Positions 1-9,534 of a DNA stretch of 64,000 bases are shown one piece after another. Each line of letters opens with the position of its first letter. The first letter of the stretch is position 1. Under the pieces are notes generated by a model. It did no database searches, was not told the origin of the DNA, and saw only the letters and a list, made by a program, of their open reading frames with translations. The stretch lies in contig NZ_AP013294.1 in assembly GCF_000829195.1 (NCBI RefSeq), positions 1,995,001 to 2,059,000 of the forward strand, read 5' to 3'. The position numbers and the translations under genes are program-made. Source of the stretch: Bacillus sp. OxB-1. GTDB lineage: Bacteria; Bacillota; Bacilli; Bacillales_A; Planococcaceae.

Positions 1-1
1 C

Positions 2-1561
2 ATCCGCGAGTTCGTGGCCACATCGGCGCAAGCGGGAATCGACGTGTTCCGCATCTTCGACAGCCTGAACTGGATCAAAGGAATGGAAGTCGCCATTGAT
101 GAGGCACGTGCCTCGGGTAAAATTGCCGAAGCGGCCATCTGCTATACTGGTGATATTTTGGATGATTCGCGTGCGAAGTATACAGTCGGGTACTATAAAG
201 AGATGGCGAAGGAATTGGAAGCAGCGGGTGCTCATATTCTAGCTATCAAAGATATGGCAGGATTGCTGAAACCGGAAGCGGCCTATCGTTTGATTTCTGA
301 ATTAAAAGAAACGATCGAGTTGCCGATCCATTTGCATACCCATGATACGAGCGGTAACGGTATTTTCATGTACGCACGAGCCATCGAAGCGGGAGTCGAC
401 ATCGTCGATACAGCGCTTGGCGCCATGGCGGGGCTCACATCCCAACCGTCCGCCAGTTCCCTCTACTACGCTTTGCAAGGCGGGGAGCGCCAAGTCCGGG
501 CTGATGTCAAGTCGTTGGAAGATTTGTCGTACTACTGGGAAGATGTCCGGAAATATTATCAGCATTTCGAAAGCGGCATGATGAGCCCTCATTCGGAAAT
601 CTATGTCCATGAAATGCCAGGCGGCCAGTACTCCAATCTTCAACAACAGGCGAAGGCGGTCGGATTGGGCGAACGCTGGGATGAAGTGAAAGATATGTAT
701 TCTCGTGTCAACTTGTTGTTCGGGGATGTCGTCAAAGTGACTCCATCCTCCAAGGTCGTCGGGGACATGGCATTGTTCATGGTGCAAAATGATCTGGATG
801 AAGAATCTGTTTTGCTGCGCGGAAAGTCGATCGATTTCCCGGAATCGGTCATCGAGTTTTTTGAAGGGTATATCGGGCAGCCGTACGGCGGATTTCCGAA
901 GGAGCTTCAAGAAGTCGTCTTGAAAGGCAGGGAACCGATCACGGTGCGCCCGGGCGAATTGCTCGAAGAAGAAGACTTCGACAAGATTCGTGCTGAATTG
1001 AATGAAAAACTGGAGCGCCCGGTGACGAGCCACGAAATGCTGGCGCACGCGCTTTATCCGAAAGTGTTCGAGGAATATTGCGCAACGCATCAAATGTTCG
1101 GAGATGTCTCCGTCTTGAGTACGCCGGAATTCTTGTATGGGATGCGGCTGGGTGAGGAAATCGAAGTGGAGATCGAGAAGGGCAAAACGCTCATCATCAA
1201 ACTGGTTTCCATCGGTGAGCCGCAATCCGATGGAACTCGTGTCATTTACTTCGAACTGAATGGACAACCGCGCGAAGTCATCATCGAAGATATGAGCATC
1301 GAATCCGATACGGTGAAAAAACAGAAAGCCGATCCTCAAAACGAATCGCATATCGCAGCCACGATGCCAGGAACTGTCCTGAAGGTCGCGGTTTCCAAAG
1401 GAACGAAAGTGAGGCGGGGCGAGCATATGTTGATCACGGAAGCGATGAAGATGGAAACGACCATCCAAGCACCTTTCGATGGAGTTGTGAAAGACATTCA
1501 TGTCAGTGCCGGGGAATCGATTGCAACCGGTGACTTGCTCATCGAACTGGATCATTCGTAA
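2..1561 (+). CDS. pycA: Pyruvate carboxylase, C-terminal part (5' end outside window)
   Basis: This is the last ~519 residues of pyruvate carboxylase, which carboxylates pyruvate to oxaloacetate with a tethered biotin and feeds the TCA cycle. The reading frame is open from the window edge, so the biotin carboxylase domain lies upstream. Visible parts are the end of the carboxyltransferase barrel (DVFRIFDSLNW, then HLHTHDTSG with metal-binding histidines), the conserved carboxylase domain, and a C-terminal biotinyl domain with the biotinylation site EAMKMET about 45 residues from the end. A strong terminator follows. Lying next to ctaA matches the B. subtilis order. Identity is secure. Confidence 0.97.
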   Translation: MREFVATSAQAGIDVFRIFDSLNWIKGMEVAIDEARASGKIAEAAICYTGDILDDSRAKYTVGYYKEMAKELEAAGAHILAIKDMAGLLKPEAAYRLISELKETIELPIHLHTHDTSGNGIFMYARAIEAGVDIVDTALGAMAGLTSQPSASSLYYALQGGERQVRADVKSLEDLSYYWEDVRKYYQHFESGMMSPHSEIYVHEMPGGQYSNLQQQAKAVGLGERWDEVKDMYSRVNLLFGDVVKVTPSSKVVGDMALFMVQNDLDEESVLLRGKSIDFPESVIEFFEGYIGQPYGGFPKELQEVVLKGREPITVRPGELLEEEDFDKIRAELNEKLERPVTSHEMLAHALYPKVFEEYCATHQMFGDVSVLSTPEFLYGMRLGEEIEVEIEKGKTLIIKLVSIGEPQSDGTRVIYFELNGQPREVIIEDMSIESDTVKKQKADPQNESHIAATMPGTVLKVAVSKGTKVRRGEHMLITEAMKMETTIQAPFDGVVKDIHVSAGESIATGDLLIELDHS

Positions 1562-1618
1562 CAAACAAAGGAATGAGTGTCCTCGCCAGCACAGGATATC
1601 TAATTAGGCGCCCAGAGA

Positions 1619-1650
1619 AAAAGCATCCGGAGAAACTCCGGATGCTTTTA
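1619..1650. terminator. Bidirectional intrinsic terminator between pycA and ctaA
   Basis: A 14-bp perfect stem (AAAAGCATCCGGAG / CTCCGGATGCTTTT) around an AAA loop ends in T-rich sequence on both strands. It lies between the convergent 3' ends of pycA and ctaA and can serve both. Confidence 0.9.
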
Positions 1651-1699
1651 TTAATTTATCGTATTAATGGTTAGTATAAGGAAGTGCGCCATTGACTTT

Positions 1700-2614
1700 C
1701 TATTGTTTGCTGTCCTTGGCTCTTGAAACGAGTAGGACCATATACGTCAACAGGCCGAAAAGCAAAGAGATGAACAGGGAATGCAACAGAGCCACGTAAA
1801 GGTTCAACTTGGTCAGAATGACGGTCATTCCTGTGATCACTTGCGCCGTCACCAACAGGAAGGCGATGAACCAGCCCCATAGGATGGCACGTTGATCCTT
1901 GTAATGGCGGAATGCATGAATGGCGATGACACCGATCCAGATGAAGATGAGAGCTGCGGCGGCACGATGCCCCATCTGCACCCATTCATACATATTGCCC
2001 GGTAATTCGAACCGCCCGTTGTGGCAAAGCGGCCAATCGGCGCAAACAAGCCCTGAATTTGTGTGACGGACGAGCGCCCCGGTATAGATGACAATATATG
2101 AATAGATGGATACGCCGATTGTATGCCATTTCAATGTCTTGCCAATACGGATTTTATCCGTATCGAATTTCTGGTCCACCTCGAAAATGAGCAAAGTCAA
2201 CAGAAGGACAGAGGCGAAAGAAATGAGCGAGATGCCAAAATGCAGAGCGAGGATGAAGTCACCTTGTCCCCATAACACTTGAGCTGCTCCGATAAGTGCC
2301 TGCAAAATCAGGAAGAAAACAGCCATGAATGCCAAAAATTTGGTTTCCCGAATATGGCCGATCGATTTCCAAGACCAGACCGCCAAAACGACAATTAAAA
2401 TTCCGACCGCTCCGGTAACGAGGCGATGGGAAAACTCGATGAGCACTTCGGCTGTGATTTCATCGGGGATAAGTTGGCCGTTGCACCCTGGCCAATGCCG
2501 TCCGCATCCCATTCCGCTGTCCGTCTTCGTCACCAGGGCGCCGCCGAGAAGAATCAGCAACATCCCGACTGTCGAAGCGACCGCGAACCATTTTAAATAT
2601 TTATTATATCGCAA
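1700..2614 (-). CDS. ctaA: Heme A synthase CtaA
   Basis: Membrane enzyme that oxidises the C8 methyl of heme O to the formyl group of heme A, the cofactor of the oxidase encoded next door. The product is about 304 aa with eight predicted membrane segments, near the B. subtilis length. Both extracytoplasmic cysteine pairs are kept (GCGRHWPGC near residue 37 and VCADWPLC further on), as are the membrane histidines (EFSHR, LHFG, GHRAA). I chose the TTG at 2614 because GTAGGTG sits about 8 nt upstream; the frame stays open further upstream, but that extension is hydrophobic junk unlike the family. It is divergent from ctaB. Confidence 0.95.
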   Translation of the reverse strand: MRYNKYLKWFAVASTVGMLLILLGGALVTKTDSGMGCGRHWPGCNGQLIPDEITAEVLIEFSHRLVTGAVGILIVVLAVWSWKSIGHIRETKFLAFMAVFFLILQALIGAAQVLWGQGDFILALHFGISLISFASVLLLTLLIFEVDQKFDTDKIRIGKTLKWHTIGVSIYSYIVIYTGALVRHTNSGLVCADWPLCHNGRFELPGNMYEWVQMGHRAAAALIFIWIGVIAIHAFRHYKDQRAILWGWFIAFLLVTAQVITGMTVILTKLNLYVALLHSLFISLLFGLLTYMVLLVSRAKDSKQ

Positions 2615-2737
2615 AAATAAAACACCTACTTTATAAGTAATGACCATTGATAAGAATGGCCCTGCTTTGTCGATGATAACGAAAAAAAAACGAAAAAACA
2701 ATGTCCAACAGAGGAATTCGGCATTCCACCCCTTCAT

Positions 2738-2779
2738 TTCACAAATTGTTCATAAAAAAGAACCTTTAACTTCACAAAT
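2738..2779 (-). promoter_or_regulatory. Two TTTGTGAA boxes upstream of ctaA, possible ResD sites
   Basis: Read on the minus strand, TTTGTGAA occurs at 2738-2746 and again at 2771-2779, exactly 33 bp apart (about three helical turns), 124-165 bp before the ctaA start. The ResD consensus in B. subtilis is close to TTTGTGAAT, and ctaA is a known ResDE target there. Binding here is inferred. The rest of the 2615-3009 intergenic stretch shows no convincing sigma-A promoter. Confidence 0.5.
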
Positions 2780-3009
2780 GGGTTAGTGAAATGCTTTATC
2801 ATAGGGGAGGGTGAGGGATTATCTGAAAAAAACTATTTATGCAGCGAAAAGCAATTTGACAGATTCAACTCGAGAAAGCTTTGTTTGATTTTTGTCGAGG
2901 TACCGTGGAAGTTGGGGATTTTTGATTATATCTATAGAAATCATGCCTAAATTTCGATATAGTAGCATGTATAGCGGTTTTCGCTGACAACTTTGAAAGG
3001 AGGGGGGAT

Positions 3010-3927
3010 ATGTCAAACGGTCGAACTATTTCGACGGCGGTCAAACCGGAAGTGGAAACGGCATCGGCTTTCAAGGATTTCCTTGCACTCATCAAAATCG
3101 GAATCGTCAATTCAAATCTGATTACGACTTTCACCGGACTATTCCTAGCATTTCGATTTACTGGCAGAGGCTTTCTGCACAATCTTGATCTGCTTGTCTA
3201 TGCGATTGCTGGAACGGGGTTGATCATCGCCGGGTCTGCGGCGCTGAATAATCTGATTGATCGCGATATCGATCCGATCATGTCAAGGACAAAATCGAGA
3301 CCGACTGTGACAGGCCGCTTTAAAGCACCGGCTGTTTTGGCACTCGCACTCACGTTCATAGTTCTCGGTGAAATACTTCTGTTCTCCGCATCCATGCAAG
3401 CAGGCCTTTGGGGTCTTGCAGGGGTGTTCAGTTACGTTGTTCTCTACTCGATGTGGTCGAAGCGGAAGCACGTCGCCAATACGATTGTCGGGAGCATCTC
3501 CGGTGCAATCCCGCCGTTGATCGGTTGGGCAGCAGTTGAGCCTTCGCTTGGACCCGGAGCATGGGCGCTGTTCCTGATTATGTTCATCTGGCAGCCGCCG
3601 CATTTCTACGCGTTGGCGATGCGTCGGACGGAGGAGTACCGGGCCGCGAATATTCCGATGCTGCCGGTTGTTAAAGGATTTGCCAGGACAAAGAAGTCGA
3701 TGCTTGGCTGGGTGCTTTTGCTGTTGCCCTTGCCACTCTTGCTTATGCCTTTGGGAATGGGTTTCATAGTTCTTGCAACGTTGCTGAACCTTGGATGGCT
3801 TTTCCTTGCCGTTAGAGGCTTTAAGGCAGAAGATGATTTGAAATGGGCGACTTCCATGTTCATCTATTCACTGAACTACATGACAATCCTGTTTGTAGCG
3901 ATGATCATCTTTTCTATCTTTATCTAA
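3010..3927 (+). CDS. ctaB: Protoheme IX farnesyltransferase (heme O synthase) CtaB
   Basis: UbiA-family membrane prenyltransferase that adds farnesyl to protoheme to make heme O, the substrate of CtaA. At 305 aa it is of family size. It carries the Asp-rich prenyl-binding motif NNLIDRDIDPIMSRT (about residues 79-93) and about eight membrane helices. The ATG follows GAAAGGAGG. It heads the ctaB-C-D-E-F set and is divergent from ctaA, so both heme-modifying steps sit beside their target oxidase. Confidence 0.96.
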   Translation: MSNGRTISTAVKPEVETASAFKDFLALIKIGIVNSNLITTFTGLFLAFRFTGRGFLHNLDLLVYAIAGTGLIIAGSAALNNLIDRDIDPIMSRTKSRPTVTGRFKAPAVLALALTFIVLGEILLFSASMQAGLWGLAGVFSYVVLYSMWSKRKHVANTIVGSISGAIPPLIGWAAVEPSLGPGAWALFLIMFIWQPPHFYALAMRRTEEYRAANIPMLPVVKGFARTKKSMLGWVLLLLPLPLLLMPLGMGFIVLATLLNLGWLFLAVRGFKAEDDLKWATSMFIYSLNYMTILFVAMIIFSIFI

Positions 3928-4024
3928 CCGGAATTCTTTCTTAACACAGGAATTCACATAGAGAGGTCATCAGTCCTCAAAATTAGAAAAAACATTTTTT
4001 TAGAAAGAGAGGTATCATTAAGCG

Positions 4025-5086
4025 ATGATGAAAGGACTCAAAAAGTGGCGTCTCTTTTCTCTTTTGACAGTTCTGACAGTGTTCCTTGCCGGGTGTGGAC
4101 AAGAAGAGCTATCTACGCTCCTTCCCGCCGGTGAAGTCGGAAGAGACCAATTCAATTTGCTGCTATTGTCATCAGCAATTATGTTGCTCGTTATCTTTGT
4201 TGTCGTTGTCATCTACGTAATTTCACTCGTTCGTTTCCGACGTTCAAAATTGGGTGGAGATCATATCCCTGAACAAGTAGAGGGGAGCCACACACTTGAA
4301 CTTGTATGGACGATTATTCCGATCCTCCTTGTTCTGATCCTAGCTGTCCCTACGGTTTATTACACCTACAAGCTCGGGGATGTGGCAGCGATGGATGCTG
4401 TAGATGAAGATGGAAATGCGGAAAACCTCGTTGTCGACGTGACAGCAAAACTATATTGGTGGGAATTCGAATATCCTGATCTTGGTATCGTGACGGCTCA
4501 GGAATTGGTTGTCCCGACTGATGAAAGAGTGTACTTCAATCTGATTGCAGCGGATGTAAAGCATTCGTTCTGGATTCCAGCGGTCGGTGGTAAGTTGGAC
4601 ACGAACGTTGAAAACGTCAATAAATTTTATTTAGTATTCGAAAAAGAATCAAAAGGTCTTAAAGACGGCGTATTCTACGGAAAATGTGCTGAACTTTGCG
4701 GACCATCACACGCACTTATGGATTTCAAAGTGAAAACATTGCCACGCGCTGAATTTGACCAATGGGTAGCTTCCATGCAGGCGACTGCGGATAACCAAGT
4801 GGTTGCAAATCCACAAGGTCAGGATGTGTTCCAACAAAGCTGTATCGGATGTCACGCAGTTTCCGGTGTAGGTGAATCCGGTGCGCAAGGGCCGAACCTT
4901 GCAACTTTCGGTGACCGTAACCGCATTGCCGGATTCATGGACTACACGGAAAAAGATCTGAAAGCATGGATAACAGATACACAAAAACACAAACCTGGCA
5001 ACACAATGCCATCATTCCCTCAACTGAGTGATGCGGAACTAGATGCACTTTCCGAGTACCTCATGGGCTTATCCGTTGAAAAATAA
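4025..5086 (+). CDS. ctaC: Cytochrome c oxidase subunit II with fused cytochrome c domain (caa3-type)
   Basis: Electron entry subunit of the caa3 oxidase. The 353-aa product starts with a lipoprotein signal ending in LAGC (Cys about residue 24), then two membrane helices, a cupredoxin domain with the CuA site (GKCAELCGPSHALM) and a C-terminal cytochrome c domain with heme motif CIGCH and a distal Met region (NTMPSF). The fused cytochrome makes it caa3 type, so it can accept electrons from membrane-bound cytochrome c rather than quinol. Two ATGs stand in tandem at 4025 and 4028; AGAGAGG precedes them. Confidence 0.96.
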   Translation: MMKGLKKWRLFSLLTVLTVFLAGCGQEELSTLLPAGEVGRDQFNLLLLSSAIMLLVIFVVVVIYVISLVRFRRSKLGGDHIPEQVEGSHTLELVWTIIPILLVLILAVPTVYYTYKLGDVAAMDAVDEDGNAENLVVDVTAKLYWWEFEYPDLGIVTAQELVVPTDERVYFNLIAADVKHSFWIPAVGGKLDTNVENVNKFYLVFEKESKGLKDGVFYGKCAELCGPSHALMDFKVKTLPRAEFDQWVASMQATADNQVVANPQGQDVFQQSCIGCHAVSGVGESGAQGPNLATFGDRNRIAGFMDYTEKDLKAWITDTQKHKPGNTMPSFPQLSDAELDALSEYLMGLSVEK

Positions 5087-5121
5087 TTTGTCGATGTGAA
5101 TTTGAAGAGGAGGTAAACAAA

Positions 5122-6996
5122 TTGAGTTCAGTTGCTCAAAAAAGAGGTTTTGGTGCAACAGTATATGACTGGGTGACATCCGTCGACCATAAGAAGGTTG
5201 GAATTATGTACCTTTTCGGCGGCTTGTTCTTCTTCATCCTCGGTGGGATCGAAGCAATGCTCATTCGTCTACAGCTTCTTACGCCAAACAATGATCTAGT
5301 CAGTGCGGGGCTTTTTAACGAGCTCATTACGATGCACGGTACGACGATGATCTTCCTAGCTGCCATGCCTATATTGTTCGGATTTATGAACTATATTATG
5401 CCTTTGCAAATCGGGGCACGCGATGTTGCGTTCCCATTCCTTAACTCATTAGGTTTATGGATGTTCATCTTCGGTGGAATATTCTTGAACTTGTCATGGT
5501 TTTTCGGACACGTTCCGGATGCAGGGTGGACTTCCTATACATCACTAGCGATCGCATCCGAGGGACACGGGATGGACTTTTATGCAATCGGTCTTCAGAT
5601 TGCTGGTGGAGGTACATTGATCGCAGGGATTAACTTCATTGTAACGATCATTAACATGCGTGCACCTGGGATGACTTACATGCGTATGCCCATGTTCACA
5701 TGGACGACATTTGTTGCATCCACTTTGATCCTGTTTGCATTCCCGCCATTTACAATCGGATTGTTCATGTTAACATTCGACCGTATGTTCGGGGCGAACT
5801 TCTTCGATCATACCATGGGTGGGAATACAATTATCTGGGAGCATATCTTCTGGATTATGGGTCACCCTGAAGTGTACGTTCTAATTTTACCGGCTTTCGG
5901 TATTTTCTCAGAAATCTTTGCTCTCTTTGCACGGAAACGCCTTTTCGGTTATTCAGCGATGGTATTCGCTACTGTCCTGATTGGTTTCCTTGGGTTCATG
6001 GTTTGGGCCCACCATATGTTTACAGTCGGACTCGGTCCGACAGCAAATGCGATCTTCGCAGTAGCGACGATGGCGATTGCGGTTCCTACCGGGGTTAAAA
6101 TCTTTAACTGGCTGCTCACAATTTGGGGAGGTAGCATCAAAGTTACGACTCCGATGTTGTACGCTCTAGGATTTATCCCTTCGTTCGTAATGGGGGGAGT
6201 CACGGGTGTTATGCAAGGTGCGGCCCCACTTGACTACCAATTGCACGATTCGTATTTCATCGTTGCTCACTTCCACTATGTAATCGTTGGTGGAGTTGTA
6301 TTAGCCATCTTTGCTGGTCTACATCTATGGTGGCCAAAAATGTTCGGTACGATGCTAAGTGAGAAGCTTGGTAAAATCACGTTTGTTTTCTTCTTCATCG
6401 GTTTCCATATGACGTTCCTAATCCAGCACTGGTTAGGTTTCTGGGGTATGCCACGCCGCGTTTGGACATACATGGACGGACAAGGCTGGAATACAGCCAA
6501 CTATATCAGTACGATTGGTGCGCTTCTAATGGCGGTTGGATTTACGGTTCTTGTCATCAATATCATCGTGACAACGGTTAAAAATGTGCGGGTCTCTAAT
6601 GATCCTTGGGAAGATGGACGTTCGCTCGAGTGGGCAGTCCCATCACCGCCACCATTTTATAACTTTCCACAGACACCGCTTGTGCGCGGACTTGACACTG
6701 TCTGGATTGAAAAGATGGAAGGGAATAAATCTGGATTCACACCGGCGGGACCTGTTGTGGATATTCACATGCCAAATGGTTCCATCATCCCATTCTTCAT
6801 GTCATTAGGTCTTTTCATTGCCGGTTTTGGTGCAATGTACCGCGCAGAAACAAGTTGGGGCCTAATAGTTCTAATCCTTGGTCTTCTACTTACTTTCATT
6901 GCGATGGGCATCCGTTCAGCAAAAGATGACCTTGGTTACTATGTGAAGAAGGAAGATGTTCTTCGAGATTTGAAAAGCAGAGGGGGGACTAACTGA
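5122..6996 (+). CDS. ctaD: Cytochrome c oxidase subunit I
   Basis: Catalytic subunit that holds low-spin heme, heme a3 and CuB and pumps protons. It is 624 aa with 12 or more membrane helices. The signatures HPEVYVLILPAFG (CuB His and cross-linked Tyr), AHHMFTVG and HFHYVIVG are intact. The start is TTG at 5122, set by AGAGGAGG 7-8 nt upstream. Its TGA overlaps the ctaE ATG by one base (tgATGg), indicating coupled translation. Confidence 0.97.
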   Translation: MSSVAQKRGFGATVYDWVTSVDHKKVGIMYLFGGLFFFILGGIEAMLIRLQLLTPNNDLVSAGLFNELITMHGTTMIFLAAMPILFGFMNYIMPLQIGARDVAFPFLNSLGLWMFIFGGIFLNLSWFFGHVPDAGWTSYTSLAIASEGHGMDFYAIGLQIAGGGTLIAGINFIVTIINMRAPGMTYMRMPMFTWTTFVASTLILFAFPPFTIGLFMLTFDRMFGANFFDHTMGGNTIIWEHIFWIMGHPEVYVLILPAFGIFSEIFALFARKRLFGYSAMVFATVLIGFLGFMVWAHHMFTVGLGPTANAIFAVATMAIAVPTGVKIFNWLLTIWGGSIKVTTPMLYALGFIPSFVMGGVTGVMQGAAPLDYQLHDSYFIVAHFHYVIVGGVVLAIFAGLHLWWPKMFGTMLSEKLGKITFVFFFIGFHMTFLIQHWLGFWGMPRRVWTYMDGQGWNTANYISTIGALLMAVGFTVLVINIIVTTVKNVRVSNDPWEDGRSLEWAVPSPPPFYNFPQTPLVRGLDTVWIEKMEGNKSGFTPAGPVVDIHMPNGSIIPFFMSLGLFIAGFGAMYRAETSWGLIVLILGLLLTFIAMGIRSAKDDLGYYVKKEDVLRDLKSRGGTN

Positions 6997-7622
6997 TGGA
7001 TATCAACCAAAAATTCACCCCTGAAACATGGCCGGATCATCCGGAGAGAGCTACGCATGAGGCGAAAAATAAGTTCGTAGGTTTTTGGATCTTCCTTGCC
7101 GGAGAGATCATTCTCTTCGCAACGCTATTCGGTGGTTATCTTGCCCTGAAAAATAAAGGACCAAGCGGACTTGAGTTTAGTACGCAAAACCTTTATGAAT
7201 TACCGCTTGTCTTTGTAATGACCATGCTGCTATTGACGTCATCACTTACGAGTGTCTATGCGATGTATCATCTGAAAAACTATAATTTCAAAAAGATGCA
7301 ATTGTGGCTCGCAATCACAGCATTCCTTGGACTTGGCTTCTTGGCGCTCGAGGTGTATGAGTTCTCACACTATGTCGGATTGGGTTTCACTTACAGCAAT
7401 AGTGCGTTCAGTTCCGCATTTTATACACTTGTCGGAACACATGGTTTCCACGTTGCAGTCGGACTTGTTTGGATTACGCTACTCATTTTCCGTAATGCGA
7501 AGCGTGGATTGAACTTGTACAATGCGACGAAATATTATACGTTCTCACTGTATTGGCACTTCATTGACGTAGTTTGGGTATTCATCTTCACTGTAGTCTA
7601 CTTGATGGGAGTGATAGGTTAA
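6996..7622 (+). CDS. ctaE: Cytochrome c oxidase subunit III
   Basis: Integral membrane subunit III (208 aa, about five helices) of the caa3 oxidase. It has the family features: WIFLAGEIILFATLFGGYLA near residue 30 and GTHGFHVAVGLVW near residue 150. The start overlaps the ctaD stop by one base, and ctaF begins two bases after its end, so the oxidase genes form one translationally coupled unit. AGAGGGGGG within the end of ctaD serves as ribosome site. Confidence 0.96.
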   Translation: MDINQKFTPETWPDHPERATHEAKNKFVGFWIFLAGEIILFATLFGGYLALKNKGPSGLEFSTQNLYELPLVFVMTMLLLTSSLTSVYAMYHLKNYNFKKMQLWLAITAFLGLGFLALEVYEFSHYVGLGFTYSNSAFSSAFYTLVGTHGFHVAVGLVWITLLIFRNAKRGLNLYNATKYYTFSLYWHFIDVVWVFIFTVVYLMGVIG

Positions 7623-7623
7623 G

Positions 7624-7971
7624 ATGGCGGACATTCAAGTTTATAACAAATCATCTGCAGAGCTTGAATTAGCACAAAGACGTTCAAAAAAGTCAATGCG
7701 TGGACAAGTGACAATGTTTTCCTTGATGATTTTCTTGACGCTTGTATCATTTGCGATTGTAACAGCTTACCAAAATGAAATAACGGGATTTTCTAGTTAC
7801 TTCATCATACCTATTATTTTGTTATTTGCAGCAGTTCAAGTGACTTTACAATTGTATTATTTCATGCATATGAATGAGGAAGGTCATGGAGTTGCTTCCT
7901 TATTCATGTATGTAGGTATGATACTTGGATTTGCAATGCTGCTTGGCTATGTTTTAATCGTTTGGTGGTAA
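7624..7971 (+). CDS. ctaF: Cytochrome c oxidase subunit IV (CtaF type)
   Basis: Small 115-aa membrane subunit of bacterial heme-copper oxidases (COX4_pro type) with three predicted helices and the family stretch QLYYFMHMNEE. It probably stabilises the subunit I/III assembly. It is the last gene of the oxidase transcript: a strong terminator follows within 10 bp. Confidence 0.93.
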   Translation: MADIQVYNKSSAELELAQRRSKKSMRGQVTMFSLMIFLTLVSFAIVTAYQNEITGFSSYFIIPIILLFAAVQVTLQLYYFMHMNEEGHGVASLFMYVGMILGFAMLLGYVLIVWW

Positions 7972-7978
7972 ATAAATC

Positions 7979-8018
7979 AAAAAACCTGTAAAAGTCATTC
8001 GACTTTTACAGGTTTTTT
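7979..8018 (+). terminator. Terminator after ctaF
   Basis: An 18-bp perfect inverted repeat (arm ACCTGTAAAAGTC plus flanking A/T) with an ATTC loop ends in six T residues. Confidence 0.93.
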
Positions 8019-8045
8019 GAATGAGTATTTGTCATAGTTCGTTCA

Positions 8046-8074
8046 TTGCGTTCTGCGAACATTCGACTTATAAT
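8046..8074 (+). promoter_or_regulatory. Sigma-A promoter for ctaG
   Basis: TTGCGT at 8046-8051, 17-bp spacer, TATAAT at 8069-8074, 35 bp before the ctaG start. It follows the ctaF terminator, so ctaG is transcribed independently of the oxidase genes. Confidence 0.7.
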
Positions 8075-8108
8075 GAAACGAGACGATAACGAAGGAGCGA
8101 AAGCGCGT

Positions 8109-9044
8109 ATGCCTTTAAGTATATTTGGATTCCGAGCGCTATGGAGTCCTTGGTTTTTTTTAACGCTGGTTCTTCTAATGGTTTTGTACTTTTTACTCAC
8201 TGTAAAATGGCGTGATCGTATTGAAGGGGCGGTTCCTGTTACGAAAAAAGAAATCATTTATTTTTCAGTGGCCATGTTATTACTATACATTGTGAAAGGC
8301 TCTCCTGTTGATTTACTTGGGCATATTTTGTTTTATGTTCATATGATTCAGATGGCAGTCTTGCTGTTTCTTATAGCTCCACTATTCATCATGGGGATAC
8401 CGAATTGGATGTGGCAAAAAGTACTGGATACCAAAATCATTGGAAAAATATTCACTATTTTCACCAAACCAATAGTAAGTATCATTATTTTTGCCCTTAT
8501 GTTTTCCTTGTACCATTATCCGGATGTGCTGGACGAGATAAAGTTGAGCTTGATATACCATGCCATTTTTACAATCACACTTTTCCTATCGGCTGTTTTC
8601 TTTTGGTGGTCACTCGTTAATACGATGCCGAATCAGAAAAGCGTGCATAGTTTGTTGAAAATCGGTCTTATGATTTTAAGTACGATCTTAATTACACCTG
8701 CATGTGCGCTTATTATTTTTAATCCGAATCCGATGTATTTGACCTATGCGAGTGGAGAAGCTTGGTTACAGTCGATGGCTCTATGTGTTCCGGCTGGTAT
8801 GCTCTCAGGGCTTGCCGGTTTAGGAATTTCGGGACCTGAAATGTTTTCGAATATGTCGACAATTTATGATCAACAATTGGGCGGCATCATAATGAAAATT
8901 GTCCAAGAAATCATCTACATGATTTTCCTAGGGAAGTTTTTCCTAGCTTGGCATAGAAACGAACGGGATAATGCAGATGAAATAACGGAAAAAGCCCTTA
9001 TCGAACATCAAAGATTATCCATGTATAATCAACCGAATCGGTAA
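8109..9044 (+). CDS. ctaG: Cytochrome c oxidase assembly factor CtaG (caa3_CtaG family)
   Basis: Multi-pass membrane protein (311 aa) needed to make active caa3 oxidase in B. subtilis, probably in CuB insertion. It is unrelated to the proteobacterial CtaG. Visible features are seven or so hydrophobic helices and conserved histidines (HILFYVHMIQMAVL, LYHYPDV, YHAIF). The ATG at 8109 is preferred because GAAGGAGCG lies 8-9 nt upstream; an earlier GTG-type extension would fall on the promoter. DUF420 gene yozB follows after 26 bp. Confidence 0.92.
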   Translation: MPLSIFGFRALWSPWFFLTLVLLMVLYFLLTVKWRDRIEGAVPVTKKEIIYFSVAMLLLYIVKGSPVDLLGHILFYVHMIQMAVLLFLIAPLFIMGIPNWMWQKVLDTKIIGKIFTIFTKPIVSIIIFALMFSLYHYPDVLDEIKLSLIYHAIFTITLFLSAVFFWWSLVNTMPNQKSVHSLLKIGLMILSTILITPACALIIFNPNPMYLTYASGEAWLQSMALCVPAGMLSGLAGLGISGPEMFSNMSTIYDQQLGGIIMKIVQEIIYMIFLGKFFLAWHRNERDNADEITEKALIEHQRLSMYNQPNR

Positions 9045-9070
9045 AAATTGTAAGATTAGAGGGGAAATGA

Positions 9071-9532
9071 ATGAATGTCCCATTGCTTCCTACAATCAGC
9101 ACCTTTTTCATTGTTCTGTCGGCGGTGCTGGTTGCAATCGGGTGGTATTTGATTCGGAAGAAAAAAATTGAAGCGCATAAGAAGACGATGCTGGCTGCTG
9201 CGGTTTCGGCGCTCCTCTTTTTCATCATTTACCTTTCTCGGACGGTGTTTGTCGGGAATACCGCTTTTGGCGGACCGGAACATTTAAAAGTGTATTATAC
9301 GATATTTCTTAGCTTTCACATTTTTTTAGCGACAACGGGGGCCGTTTTCGGCATAATCACGCTTTACACGGGCCTGAAGCAGAATTTGGTGCGTCACCGC
9401 AAAATCGGCCCTGTTACGAGTATCATCTGGTTCTTCACTGCCATTACAGGGGTGGCTGTCTATCTCCTTCTTTATATTTTCTATAAAGGCGGGGAGACGA
9501 CGTCGGTTTTCAAAGCGATATTAGGATTGTAA
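9071..9532 (+). CDS. yozB: DUF420 membrane protein, YozB/CtaM-like
   Basis: The 153-aa product has about five membrane helices and the DUF420 pattern: conserved His in EAHKKTM (about residue 35), FGGPEHLKVYY, FHIFLA and RHRKIGP, which could bind heme or metal. The Staphylococcus aureus homologue CtaM is required for a working aa3 oxidase, so its place after ctaG supports a role in oxidase maturation. ATG follows GAGGGG. In B. subtilis yozB is not in this cluster. Confidence 0.85.
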   Translation: MNVPLLPTISTFFIVLSAVLVAIGWYLIRKKKIEAHKKTMLAAAVSALLFFIIYLSRTVFVGNTAFGGPEHLKVYYTIFLSFHIFLATTGAVFGIITLYTGLKQNLVRHRKIGPVTSIIWFFTAITGVAVYLLLYIFYKGGETTSVFKAILGL

Positions 9533-9534
9533 GC

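Noticed and set aside
302..1564. 420-codon minus-strand frame opposite pycA.
   Set aside because: Shadow of a strongly coding plus-strand gene; no ribosome site and no recognisable protein.
2854..2885. TTGACA near 2857 as promoter for ctaB.
   Set aside because: No acceptable -10 lies at 16-18 bp.
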